NCBI GenBank assembly: GCA_031422195.1
Contig: JANOPZ010000036.1
Span: 1 to 26,528 of the forward strand
DNA from: JALOTE01 sp031422195
GTDB lineage: Bacteria > Pseudomonadota > Alphaproteobacteria > Rhizobiales > Rhizobiaceae
Direction of reading: 5' to 3'
Length of the DNA stretch: 26,528 bases
Each line of letters begins with the position of its first letter. The stretch's first letter is position 1. The translations under genes and the position numbers were made by a program. The notes beneath the pieces are model-generated. The model was not told the origin of the DNA. It saw only the letters and a program-made list of their open reading frames with translations, and did not search any database. Shown here piece by piece: positions 7,257 to 14,599 of this stretch.

Positions 7257-8716
7257 AAAGGGTCCTTCAAGGCTTTATAGGCATCCAGCGCTCGTATCCG
7301 CGCCTTGCCATGATCAACTATAGGGCGAGGGTAGGTATTACCCATACGAACCCCGGCAGAAATTAGTTCCATATCGGGGGCTTCCCAAGGCTTATGGATG
7401 AAGGGAGCGCGCATTTTGGCAAGTTCCGGAACGTATTTCCGCACATAATCGCCTTTTGGATCAAATTTTTCAGCCTGCAAAATAGGGTTGAAAATGCGAA
7501 AATAAGGTGAAGCATCAGCACCACTGCCAGACACCCACTGCCAACCTGCCGCGTTGCTGGCAGCGTCGGCGTCGACAAGCGTATCCCAGAACCAGCGCTC
7601 GCCGTCGCGCCAGTCAAGCAGTAAGTGTTTGGTTAGAAATGAAGCGACAATCATGCGCACCCTGTTATGCATCCAGCCGGTTTGGTAGAGTTGGCGCATG
7701 CCGGCATCGACAATCGGGTATCCGGTTTGACCGGCTTGCCACGCTTTAAGCGCGGTATTGTCACTGCCCCACGGGAAGCGGTCGAACGAAGCGTTGAAAT
7801 TTTCAGTGGCTAGACCGGGCTTTTGGTAAAGCAGGTGATAGGAAAACTCGCGCCAGACAATTTCTTTGAGAAACGTTTCAAGATCATTATCGGGCACTTT
7901 GCCACGATGCTTGAGTGCCGCCTCCACCACTTGGGCCGGCGAAATTTCACCAAAAGCCAAATGGGCTGACAAACGGGACGTGCCAGCTTTATCGGGCCTG
8001 TTGCGATCTTCATCGTAGCCGGTCAGCGCGCCCTCAATAAATGCGGCAAGGTTATGATGAGCACCGGTTTGCCCTGGTTGCCATGCATCAGCTAAAGTGC
8101 CGGACCAATCGGGTTTGGTCGGCATCAGTTGCCAAGCGGCAAGTGTTTCACCACCGGGTACCTCGGCAAACACAATTTTTTCTGGCGCCGCATCTGCTTT
8201 GACGTTTTCTAGACTTGGTGCAACCACACGCCAGAACGGCGTATAAACGCGAAATGGCCCGCCGGAGCCGGTGCGGATTGCAGCAGGCTGATGCAGTAAT
8301 TGACCGGGATAAATTGATACGGTTAGCCCAGCATCACGTAGCTTCTCGGCCAATATAGAATCGCTGTCGCGGCTTTGGTGCCCCGAAAACATATCGTTGC
8401 GACTCGTCCAGCTGACGTTCAAAATTGAATTGGCTTTGCAAAACGCAATCAAAGTTACCGCACGGTCGTTGCCGGATAGAAGTATCAATCGGCCACCATA
8501 CCCCTCCAACCCTGCATCAAGACTGGCGAGTGATTGGTGCAGCCACCATTTCTGCGCACCACCGAGTAAGGCTTTAAGGGGAGTATCCAAGCAATATGCT
8601 GCAACAATTGGCCCTGTATTTGCTGCTTCGAGCAGTGCTTTTTGGTCAGCAATCCGCAAATCGCGCTCGAAGACCACCAATGTGGCATTTTGTTTTGAAG
8701 AAGACGCCGCCGACAT
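7253..8716 (-). CDS. phr: deoxyribodipyrimidine photolyase (class I CPD photolyase)
   Basis: A 487-aa light-driven DNA repair flavoprotein that splits cyclobutane pyrimidine dimers using FADH- and an antenna chromophore. The N-terminal photolyase alpha/beta domain starts at LVVFERDLRIAD. The C-terminal FAD-binding helical domain carries the signatures GYPIVDAGMRQLYQTGWMHN, VASFLTKHLLLDWRDGERWF and DADAASNAAGWQWVSGSG, all intact. The ATG start has GAGGA upstream (9-nt spacing). It is the first gene of the operon with the FAD oxidoreductase (4-bp overlap), DUF1365 and cfa. Such gene sets are controlled by LitR/MerR or ECF sigma (ChrR-type) systems in other proteobacteria, but no such regulator gene lies next to it here. 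Confidence 0.96.
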   Translation of the reverse strand: MSAASSSKQNATLVVFERDLRIADQKALLEAANTGPIVAAYCLDTPLKALLGGAQKWWLHQSLASLDAGLEGYGGRLILLSGNDRAVTLIAFCKANSILNVSWTSRNDMFSGHQSRDSDSILAEKLRDAGLTVSIYPGQLLHQPAAIRTGSGGPFRVYTPFWRVVAPSLENVKADAAPEKIVFAEVPGGETLAAWQLMPTKPDWSGTLADAWQPGQTGAHHNLAAFIEGALTGYDEDRNRPDKAGTSRLSAHLAFGEISPAQVVEAALKHRGKVPDNDLETFLKEIVWREFSYHLLYQKPGLATENFNASFDRFPWGSDNTALKAWQAGQTGYPIVDAGMRQLYQTGWMHNRVRMIVASFLTKHLLLDWRDGERWFWDTLVDADAASNAAGWQWVSGSGADASPYFRIFNPILQAEKFDPKGDYVRKYVPELAKMRAPFIHKPWEAPDMELISAGVRMGNTYPRPIVDHGKARIRALDAYKALKDPL

Positions 8717-8845
8717 AAAACTTTATCCTCGCCATTTTGTCTTTGATACGTTGCCCGTTTGGCAGCAGATTTGATTTAAGTCACATTGAAATATTGCGCC
8801 TGCCGTAAATTTACCGAATGTTTATTGCCGCAGTGCCTTTAGGGC

Positions 8846-8874
8846 TTGGCAAAGCGTGTTATCTTTTGCTATTG
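8846..8874 (+). promoter_or_regulatory. candidate promoter of tRNA-Asn
   Basis: TTGGCA (8846-8851) and CTATTG (8869-8874) are separated by 17 bp and lie 16 bp upstream of the mature tRNA start, the geometry expected of a housekeeping sigma promoter. The match to consensus is moderate. Confidence 0.4.
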
Positions 8875-8890
8875 CAGCCCGACATGACGT

Positions 8891-8965
8891 TCCCCGGTAG
8901 CTCAGCGGTAGAGCAATCGACTGTTAATCGATCGGTCGCAAGTTCGAATCTTGCCCGGGGAGCCA
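8891..8965 (+). tRNA. tRNA-Asn(GTT)
   Basis: A 75-nt tRNA with a perfect 7-bp acceptor stem (TCCCCGG/CCGGGGA), a D-arm with TAGCTCAGCGGTAGAGC, anticodon GTT in the loop CTGTTAA, a T-loop with GTTCGAATC, discriminator G and an encoded CCA. Its last 14 nt (from 8952) form part of the attachment core of the element integrated downstream. The core is identical in attL, so the tRNA remains complete. Confidence 0.97.
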
Positions 8966-8971
8966 TTCTTT
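8952..8971 (+). repeat. attL core (20-bp direct repeat)
   Basis: This 20-bp sequence, TGCCCGGGGAGCCATTCTTT, spans the tRNA-Asn 3' end plus six bases and is repeated exactly at 16977-16996. It marks the left boundary of the integrated element. The tRNA 3' end is the classical attB site for P4-type integrases. Confidence 0.93.
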
Positions 8972-9018
8972 CATTTAAGCGATTGATTTTATTGAGTTTC
9001 TCAAAAAGTAATGGGCGT

Positions 9019-9040
9019 GTTCCTAACGCTTTTCCTAATG
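9019..9040. repeat. left integrase arm-type site (two CCTAA boxes)
   Basis: The pair TTCCTAACGC (9020-9029) and TTTCCTAAT (9031-9039) is nearly identical to the pair at 16841-16861, next to the integrase gene at the other end of the element. It lies 48 bp inside attL. Matching short repeats at both ends but outside the core are what arm-binding sites of tyrosine integrases look like. Confidence 0.65.
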
Positions 9041-9125
9041 CATAGCGCCGCTTGTGTTAGCTTCTGCTAGGTATTTGGACCAAATAAACGGCCTTGCGAC
9101 TAGTTTATTTTGACGCCGCCACCCG

Positions 9126-9356
9126 TCATTCCGCATAATAAAACTCTTTATTAGCTCTTGCTGATTCCCTTGCGGCACGAATGCCAGACAAAAGCTGGTC
9201 TACTTTATCAGCCGATACCGTTGCGAATCCGGACTGAACGGCACTTTCAATTAGTGTTTCAGCAATGCCAGCCTTACGGCAAGCGTCATTCAAGCCATCT
9301 TCCAGCTCAAAGAACTTATCAGAATCTCGTTTTTGTTTTTTGGCAAAATCAGACAT
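9126..9356 (-). CDS. hypothetical protein, attL-proximal island gene
   Basis: A 76-aa, charged, probably all-helical soluble protein. I do not recognise the family. The N-terminal half (KKQKRDSDKFFELEDGLNDACRKAG) is rich in Lys and Asp/Glu, and the C-terminal half ends in an amphipathic stretch with LLSGIRAARESARANKEF. The ATG is supported by AGGA 9 nt upstream. It is the last gene before attL and is set off from the other island genes by a 211-bp AT-rich gap (9357-9567) that could hold its own promoter. That position is where satellites often keep accessory or defence cargo. Function unknown. Confidence 0.65.
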   Translation of the reverse strand: MSDFAKKQKRDSDKFFELEDGLNDACRKAGIAETLIESAVQSGFATVSADKVDQLLSGIRAARESARANKEFYYAE

Positions 9357-9567
9357 TTTAATTTTTCCTATTCAAAGCGCAGACAATCCGCGTTTTTACA
9401 AATAGAAGTGTAGCAGAAATTGCTAAATATTACAATATACTAAAATTAAAACGGCAAAGTTGATATTTTACGCAAATACAATTTAAGAAATTCACGTGAA
9501 ACTGTGCTTTTATATTGTTATTATGAAATTATAAGCTGAGTTGGGGCAAAAAAATTGCAACACACTT
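9357..9567. other. AT-rich intergenic gap in the island
   Basis: A 211-bp stretch, strongly AT-rich, without a credible ORF on either strand. On the minus strand it offers several TTG...TAT-like pairs that could promote the 76-aa gene at 9126-9356, but none stands out. I see no hairpin with a T-run. Confidence 0.5.
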
Positions 9568-10275
9568 TCAGACCAAAACCAATTCAACATCCGGCCTAAT
9601 ATTTTCACCGATCATATCTGGCCAATAGCCCAGCGCTTCAAACTTCACGCCCTCTTTGGTGATCGTAGTTTTATGAAGCTGCCCGCCAATGCCAAACAAG
9701 GGATTATCGCCATTTGGCGCAAACACCGCCTTTTGTCGCCACGATTGAAACAGTTTAACTACGTCGGCTTCAATAACGTCTTTGTGGAATTGTTTTTCAC
9801 TAAATCCGGCATCGCCAAATTCGATTTCGTTAAAAGGCCCGCCACACGAAATCCGCTCAACCGCATTCATGGTAAAAAATTCAAAGCCATTCAAAAACGT
9901 TTCAGCTTTATGTTTTTCATTCCCAACAATAACCAAAAATGCAAACGGCCCGTCACTCTCACTGTTACCTGCAATCATAAAATCTTGAATGAAGGCATAG
10001 TGGCGTATCTCGGTTTCAAGGCGAACCAGGTAATCCGCAAAGGCGTCGATGACGTCATCAACTGTGGTGCTATTTTTGGAAAACTCTAAAAGCTTGTTTC
10101 CCATTTCCATTAAAAGATTTATTTCGCCACGCCCTGTGATAACCAAAGGTAATCCTGGAATTGCGAGGCACTTACGAGTTATCTGGCAAACTGTGTAGTT
10201 TTCACTCTCGACATAAGCAGCATCCGAATACACGACTGCCTCATGCGCGGTAAGTTTGACAAAGTAAGCGCTCAT
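9568..10275 (-). CDS. hypothetical protein, possible Ntn-hydrolase-like fold
   Basis: A 235-aa cytoplasmic protein without signal peptide or membrane helix. The N-terminal part (AYFVKLTAHEAVVYSDAAYVESENYTVCQ...RKCLAIPGLPLVITGRGE) has the alternating strand pattern of proteasome-beta-like Ntn-hydrolase proteins that I recall from alphaproteobacterial phage genomes, with a conserved-looking SDAAY and a GRG turn. That resemblance is from memory and weak. The first codon overlaps the stop of the upstream 64-aa membrane protein by 4 bp, so the two are coupled. It could be a virion-associated protein, a helper-phage interference factor or cargo. Confidence 0.75.
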   Translation of the reverse strand: MSAYFVKLTAHEAVVYSDAAYVESENYTVCQITRKCLAIPGLPLVITGRGEINLLMEMGNKLLEFSKNSTTVDDVIDAFADYLVRLETEIRHYAFIQDFMIAGNSESDGPFAFLVIVGNEKHKAETFLNGFEFFTMNAVERISCGGPFNEIEFGDAGFSEKQFHKDVIEADVVKLFQSWRQKAVFAPNGDNPLFGIGGQLHKTTITKEGVKFEALGYWPDMIGENIRPDVELVLV

Positions 10276-10466
10276 TTATCTGACTCCGGTGTATCCATTG
10301 TCATTTGTGCAAATGAAATTCCGGCAGGTGAACCAACGCTCAGTATCAGTCCACCAAGGGGAGTTGTTCCAAAGATTGCGAGCGTTGCTAAAGCTCCGTT
10401 TAATCCCAAGCCAACTGCCCCTAATGTTGCAAAGAATCCAGATAGAATCGGTAATAATTGTGGCAT
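10272..10466 (-). CDS. small hydrophobic protein
   Basis: A 64-aa protein dominated by one or two hydrophobic, glycine-rich segments (residues about 4-34 and 36-50: LSGFFATLGAVGLGLNGALA and GLILSVGSPAG) and a short charged tail. I do not recognise the family. It could be membrane-inserted or a small virion component, and has no clear holin features such as a basic C-terminus. The ATG has AAGGA 7 nt upstream. It overlaps the following 235-aa gene by 4 bp, so they form a two-gene unit after an 89-bp gap from the prohead protease. Confidence 0.65.
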   Translation of the reverse strand: MPQLLPILSGFFATLGAVGLGLNGALATLAIFGTTPLGGLILSVGSPAGISFAQMTMDTPESDK

Positions 10467-10555
10467 GATTAGTCCTTGATTAACGGGTTGACCCTATATT
10501 CTGATTGGCGGAAATGCGCACGTTGCGGTACGCGCGGCACAGGGAAAACGTATAG

Positions 10556-11200
10556 CTAGAAAATCGACCCACCCCTGCCCGTAATAATAGCCGCGTCATG
10601 GACTGAGCCGATCTCATATCGATATTTCACAAGCCTTCGCTCAGCTTCGAATAACCGCCGGTTGCGCTCTGCACTAAGATCAATCGCCGATAGGAACCTA
10701 TTAATTCTCATAGCACCGGCCACAATTTCAGAAGAACCATAAGCTGGATTGCGGCAGATGCTAACCTCTACTAAATCGCAATTTGTAATAGACCGAGTGC
10801 GTGTTCCATTGAAATTTTGCCACTCGCAAACCGCAGAGCCAAATGAAATCGACAGGCCCGTCTTTGAGCGTTGGCGCACTGCTGCCATCGCTTCGTCTCC
10901 ATCGATGCTGTCAGCAATCGTCGCGTCAATTCGTAAGCCCACTAGGTCTTCTACCAAGCATAGAGTCCCATTCGACTGCGATGCAATCACTGAGTCTGTG
11001 TCGTGTTCTAGGCATAACTTAACGGCTTTATTTGCAATAGATTTGGCGAACGCTCCGCTTCGGAATATCTCAACAAATGTGCTGCTACCTTTTGCGATGT
11101 GCGCTGGTTCATTCCACCTTAGCGCATAGCCAAGCACACGCCGTCCTGTGCGACTAAAACCTTCATCCATTAAAGATACCGCGCTGTTTAAGACTGGCAT
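10556..11200 (-). CDS. HK97-family phage prohead protease
   Basis: Serine protease that in tailed phages cleaves scaffold and capsid delta domains during head maturation. The fold markers are all present: RRVLGYALRWNE (about 20-31) and FVEIFRSGAFAKS (42-54), the catalytic histidine H66 in CLEHD, the catalytic serine S117 in KTGLSISFGS, and DLVEVSICRNPAYGSS near 144-159. The length of about 214 aa fits the family. ATG 11200 is preferred because AAGG lies upstream; TTG 11203 and ATG 11170 (8-bp overlap with the previous stop) are alternatives. No capsid, portal or terminase gene accompanies it, which is unusual. It may act on proteins of a helper phage or remain from a capsid-forming ancestor. 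Confidence 0.88.
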   Translation of the reverse strand: MPVLNSAVSLMDEGFSRTGRRVLGYALRWNEPAHIAKGSSTFVEIFRSGAFAKSIANKAVKLCLEHDTDSVIASQSNGTLCLVEDLVGLRIDATIADSIDGDEAMAAVRQRSKTGLSISFGSAVCEWQNFNGTRTRSITNCDLVEVSICRNPAYGSSEIVAGAMRINRFLSAIDLSAERNRRLFEAERRLVKYRYEIGSVHDAAIITGRGGSIF

Positions 11201-11375
11201 CAATGCGCGCCTTAGCCCGCGCTGCTGGCGTCTTTAGCCGCCGATCCCTCAAAACCTTTGCAATAGAGAATGGATCTGCTGGCAGCAGCTCTGTGCGACC
11301 GTTAACTTTCACGGCGCACAACTCGCTATTGATTTTCTCGCGTCGATCCATTTGAATTGGCCCTAACAGTTTCAT
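11163..11375 (-). CDS. hypothetical protein
   Basis: A 70-aa basic protein of unknown family. The visible pattern is a short N-terminus (LLGPIQMDRREKINSE), a strand-like VKVNGRTELLPADPFS, then a basic helix (IAKVLRDRRLKTPAARAKARIDASLKQRG). Its start overlaps the stop of the preceding gene by 4 bp (ATGA, 11372-11375), and its 3' end overlaps the start of the prohead protease, so the three genes are translationally linked. A head-assembly or DNA-handling partner is possible, but no function can be assigned. Confidence 0.65.
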   Translation of the reverse strand: MKLLGPIQMDRREKINSELCAVKVNGRTELLPADPFSIAKVLRDRRLKTPAARAKARIDASLKQRGIFNG

Positions 11376-11983
11376 GACTTTAGCTCCGTTGGAATGTCAC
11401 TTGATTTTATGTATTTGTGACTTGCCGCAACACGCAACCACGCTGCGATCCGCACGCTATTATCGCCGAAAATGTTGGTTGCCTGCATTGGCGACAAATA
11501 TGAAATCCAAGCAACGTCCAGAGCGTTCAATTCATTAGTGATTGCCAGCAGCGCCGCATGTGCGTTGTGCGCGGTAACAAAGGCCGCTGCAAGCGTTGCA
11601 ACGGCTGATTGGTAGGCCGGACTCACGTCATCACAAATTGCCTTGGAAGCCTTGTAGCGCGCTTTGCATAGACGCTCTTCCGCAATAGCTTTTGCGTGAC
11701 GCAAGTCGCGTCGTTCGTCTGCTATTACGCGCAATCTACTTTGCAAGCTATCTGGCGCTTCTTGATTAGCGCGGTTGGATTCGCCAAGCAATGCCGCAAC
11801 TCGGTCGGTCAGTTCGGGCTTAGCTGAACCGCTGGACACCTTCGCTAGCAATGAATTCTCTTCAACGTCTAACTTCGATGATGTTTGGCGTAGCTTGCCG
11901 ACCAGTTCGAACGCAGCCACGTATTCCGAATCAGCTTCTAGACTTCTAATCTTAATATGTTCCATAGGTTTTCTCATTTTCAA
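11372..11983 (-). CDS. hypothetical helical/coiled-coil protein
   Basis: About 203 aa, predicted mostly alpha-helical. Residues from about 20 to 110 are rich in Glu, Arg, Ala and Leu in a heptad-like pattern (AFELVGKLRQTSSKLDVEEN, VIADERRDLRHAKAIAEERL), suggesting a coiled coil. The C-terminal half contains an alanine-rich helix (ATLAAAFVTAHNAHAALLAI). I do not recognise the family. The true start may be the ATG at 11965 (MEHIKIRSLEADSE). It overlaps the upstream gene by 14-32 bp and the downstream one by 4 bp. A scaffold-like or structural role is imaginable next to the prohead protease but is speculation. Confidence 0.65.
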   Translation of the reverse strand: MKMRKPMEHIKIRSLEADSEYVAAFELVGKLRQTSSKLDVEENSLLAKVSSGSAKPELTDRVAALLGESNRANQEAPDSLQSRLRVIADERRDLRHAKAIAEERLCKARYKASKAICDDVSPAYQSAVATLAAAFVTAHNAHAALLAITNELNALDVAWISYLSPMQATNIFGDNSVRIAAWLRVAASHKYIKSSDIPTELKS

Positions 11984-12524
11984 AATGTGTAAAATTATTG
12001 CGTCTACCGGTCCGCATAAGTGGCGCAGACTTAATGGCGGTGTTTAATTGCACAAAAATACCAGGCCCGACTGTGGCCAAGGATTGAAACGACGGCGCGG
12101 CAAGATCCGAATCCGATGCAAAAACTATGGTGTAAATGCCGCGATCAGCGCCGCGAAGCGTCAAAGCTGAAGAAAGCCGAACTGTGTCGATGCGCAATTC
12201 AAAAATATCATTGGGGGTTTCCAGACTGCTGGCAACAATCTCGCCAAAATTTAGACCGGCAGATACCGTGCGCATTGATGAATACGCCTTAACACGCGCA
12301 GCGGCTGCCGATGCACAAGTTCGACCGAGTAACACAGCCAAAAATATCAATCCAATTTCGTGCCAAGTTAGAGGCGTTGGAATGCCGCGCGTTGACGGCA
12401 GCAACCCGCCTAACCGCAGGAATCTTGCGGCGTCGCGGGCCGTGCCAAGCGGCAGTCGAAGTGTTGCGTCGATGATTGCGCATGCTTGTCGCGCACTCGC
12501 TAGCGGAAGGTTAGATTTGTTCAT
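11952..12524 (-). CDS. hypothetical island protein with N-terminal HTH-like segment
   Basis: 190 aa from ATG 12524, chosen because AAAGG lies upstream and the frame before it reads as low-complexity translation of non-coding DNA. The N-terminal 60 residues (ARQACAIIDATLRLPLGTAR, then ARFLRLGGLLPSTRG and PLTWHEIGLIFLAVLLG) look like a helix-turn-helix module that I recall in small proteins of alphaproteobacterial phages and islands. The remainder is strand-rich (FELRIDTVRLSSALTLRG, GIYTIVFASDS). A DNA-recognition role, such as a small-terminase-like or regulatory one, would fit, but there is no decisive motif. It overlaps the next gene by up to 32 bp. Confidence 0.65.
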   Translation of the reverse strand: MNKSNLPLASARQACAIIDATLRLPLGTARDAARFLRLGGLLPSTRGIPTPLTWHEIGLIFLAVLLGRTCASAAAARVKAYSSMRTVSAGLNFGEIVASSLETPNDIFELRIDTVRLSSALTLRGADRGIYTIVFASDSDLAAPSFQSLATVGPGIFVQLNTAIKSAPLMRTGRRNNFTHFENEKTYGTY

Positions 12525-12790
12525 TAAGTTTACCTTTTGAATTTTTACCATTGTTGGGAATGACAGAATCGACCTCGGCACTTGTAGCGAGCGCGCGAGG
12601 GAACCAGCCAGCCAATTGGAGTTTGGGTGGCGATTTAAATGGTGTGGGATTGGTAGGGTGCAGCAATGACTGCGAAAACTGATTTGCTTGATTTTGAAAG
12701 CTAAGTTGTAACTTTCAGGTTTCAAAGCCTTACATATGCTAGCCCACCGGGCGCGCATTTGATGCGAACCAAGCTAATTAAACAATGATA
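12525..12790. other. non-coding gap in the island
   Basis: A 266-bp stretch between two island genes. The minus-strand frame stays open here, but its residues (many Ser, His, Arg, Pro, no ribosome site) look non-coding. No T-run hairpin is visible. Such a gap in a compact satellite could hold a promoter for the downstream genes or a packaging signal; nothing in the bases proves either. Confidence 0.4.
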
Positions 12791-13165
12791 TCAATAACTT
12801 ACAAATGGGTGTGAATTAAGACGAAATGTGGCAAAGTCTGGGTTCTCATAAAAATGCACCGAGTCCATGCGCGGTCGCACTCGACGTTTGGGCATATTCT
12901 TAATTTTCTTGTTGATTTTGACCATTACTTGATCAACCGGCTTTTCGTACCGAGCGGCACGTTCGACCGCATACTCGGCACGTTTTACGGGATTTCCGCT
13001 CACGCCAACCGGAATAACGCCGCTATCGGCAAGGCCAGCTGCTTTGCGGGCGGCACTGATTGGTTGCGAGCCGTCAATGCCTAATTCGGTAAGGAGTTTG
13101 CGAGCCGCAATTGACCCGGCTGAGAATGTTCGTGCAGGAAAATAATGGGTATAAGTATCAGGCAT
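12791..13165 (-). CDS. hypothetical basic protein
   Basis: A 124-aa protein of unknown family, strongly basic in its second half (KINKKIKNMPKRRVRPRMDS). The N-terminal part contains FSAGSIAARKLLTELG and PISAARKAAGLADSG, which could form a small helical DNA-binding domain, followed by a conserved-looking GNPVKRAEYAVERAARYEKP. The ATG has GAAAG upstream. It begins just after the iteron/hairpin block, so it is the first gene of the second half of the island operon and may be driven from that block. A nucleic-acid-binding role is inferred from charge only. Confidence 0.65.
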   Translation of the reverse strand: MPDTYTHYFPARTFSAGSIAARKLLTELGIDGSQPISAARKAAGLADSGVIPVGVSGNPVKRAEYAVERAARYEKPVDQVMVKINKKIKNMPKRRVRPRMDSVHFYENPDFATFRLNSHPFVSY

Positions 13166-13193
13166 TATGATCTTTCAAAATTTGCGGTTTAAT

Positions 13194-13317
13194 CGGACAG
13201 ACAGGACAAATCCCTATCTCTCTGTCCTGTCTGTCCTTTTCTTTTTTACCATGTATTTACCGGACAGACAGGACAAATGCTTGGTTGGGGAATTGTCTGT
13301 CCGGCAGACTGACAATT
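13194..13317. repeat. iteron-like direct and inverted repeats (candidate origin or regulatory block)
   Basis: Two exact 18-bp copies of CGGACAGACAGGACAAAT lie at 13194-13211 and 13261-13278, 67 bp apart. The first is faced by a perfect 14-bp inverted copy at 13223-13236 (14-nt loop). The second is faced by an 11-bp inverted partner at 13294-13304 (with 13260-13270). A third stem, AATTGTC/GACAATT (13291-13297 and 13311-13317), overlaps the last. The block lies directly downstream of the helicase gene. Iterons beside a replication gene suggest a satellite replication origin. A T-run at 13237-13247 would also make the first hairpin a terminator for plus-strand transcription. Confidence 0.75.
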
Positions 13318-13330
13318 TTCTACTAGTTCT

Positions 13331-14599
13331 TTAAATCCAAAGTTTATCAAAGTCAGACTGAGTTCCGCGTTTTAGCCATCCATCGTTGATCCAATATTCA
13401 ACAGAACGTCTGAATGCCTTTGCATTTGTATCTACAGTTCCGTTCTTTTTGGAATTGAAGGTGCTTCGCAAAATATCTGACGTGATGAATTTAACCTCAT
13501 TTTCTTCACCAAATGGTTGGAACCTTTCCGTTGTCATCAGAATTTTCGCCTGCATGACTTCGCGCAATATTGTAGCATTTCCAGACGGCCCGCGTTCACG
13601 TGGCCCATCATTAACGGATTCGTCAGCGATTATCTCATCCACAATGGCAGCGGTGACGTCACCCACCTCCGCAGATGTGTATTTGACTTTGCCAATATTA
13701 CGCTGACCGGGGCCGCTGCGATTTTTGCCGACGTAAATGTTGAACCAGCCGCCATCGCCTTCGAGCAAAACTAACTCCAATGCTGCAACGGCTTCGAGCG
13801 TTTCGCCCTTGGTTGCCTTGTTGTTTTCGCGATTGGTATGATTGAGAACCGCAACCACTGCGCCAGTCTCCTCAGCCACTGCACGCAACGCATTCAAAGC
13901 AGGAGACGTAGTTTTATCTTCCAAAACAGAAACGCCACCAAGCGCGGCTCTTAGCGTGTCAATGACTATGAGAATTTGCCGTGTGGGATCAATAGCCTTG
14001 GCCTGTGCTATGACTTCCTTCATGATGCTTGCAGCCAATTGCGGTTTTGTGAGTGGCAATCCTTCAGGTAATTTCGCAATTTTAATTCGATCATTGGACA
14101 TAGCTTCGAGGCGGTTGGCTACGTCACCGCCATCCTCAGCCGCAATAATCACAATGGTAGTTGGCTTCGTTTCGCGCCCTAGAAAAGCTTCACCAGAATC
14201 CAGCGCCTGTGCCAGTGCTAATGTAAGCGCCGTTTTTCCCGCTCCAGGTCGACCCCCAATAGCTATTAAAGTTCCAGTTCGAATAAGCCCTTTAATCATG
14301 GCGTCTGATGAGGATGACTCCTGCGATTTGAACTCCAAAAAAGACAATAGTTGAATGCCCCTTGGATTTGATTGATTGTCATTGGCAGGGACTTGCCTAG
14401 GACGTGCATTGATCGCGTCCAGTTCGCCGATTGCCGTTGTATGGGCAAAAACCAAATCCCGCATAAGCTTCATCGTTGCCGAATTTACTTCCTCAAACGG
14501 GGACTCTGCGCAGTCATCAATTCCGATGGGCATTAAATTTTTCGGGTTCACCCAATTCAGTGGCGATGCTTCAAGCGGCTTTGTGATTTTTTTGGTCAT
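13331..14599 (-). CDS. RepA-like AAA ATPase / helicase
   Basis: A replicative helicase-type ATPase of the RecA/DnaB superfamily (AAA_25, RepA-like), 422 aa from ATG 14599. Walker A GGRPGAGKT is at 115-123, the AAEDGG motif at 153-158, Walker B ILIVIDT at 209-215 and the sensor-like VLNHTN at 251-256. The C-terminal 90 residues (ILREVMQAKILM... EYWINDGWLKRG) look like a winged-helix segment. Residues before the chosen start would be low-complexity and would overlap the upstream gene, so the longer frame to 14761 is rejected. No primase zinc finger or TOPRIM motif is present, so priming would need host or other proteins. It probably drives replication of the excised element from the adjacent repeat block. 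Confidence 0.88.
   Translation of the reverse strand: MTKKITKPLEASPLNWVNPKNLMPIGIDDCAESPFEEVNSATMKLMRDLVFAHTTAIGELDAINARPRQVPANDNQSNPRGIQLLSFLEFKSQESSSSDAMIKGLIRTGTLIAIGGRPGAGKTALTLALAQALDSGEAFLGRETKPTTIVIIAAEDGGDVANRLEAMSNDRIKIAKLPEGLPLTKPQLAASIMKEVIAQAKAIDPTRQILIVIDTLRAALGGVSVLEDKTTSPALNALRAVAEETGAVVAVLNHTNRENNKATKGETLEAVAALELVLLEGDGGWFNIYVGKNRSGPGQRNIGKVKYTSAEVGDVTAAIVDEIIADESVNDGPRERGPSGNATILREVMQAKILMTTERFQPFGEENEVKFITSDILRSTFNSKKNGTVDTNAKAFRRSVEYWINDGWLKRGTQSDFDKLWI

Noticed and set aside
8717..8820. ECF (ChrR-type) or LitR promoter in front of phr
   Set aside because: I looked for TGATCC-type -35 elements on the minus strand and found none convincing; a TGTGA-N6-TCAAA string is only a partial CRP-like match.
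12525..12758. N-terminal extension of the 190-aa island protein
   Set aside because: Residues are Ser/His/Arg/Pro-rich without pattern, and ATG 12524 has AAAGG upstream.
13195..13247. Simple rho-independent terminator on the plus strand
   Set aside because: The stem with T-run would fit, but no plus-strand gene lies upstream in the island, and the exact duplicated 18-mers are better explained as iterons; both roles remain possible.
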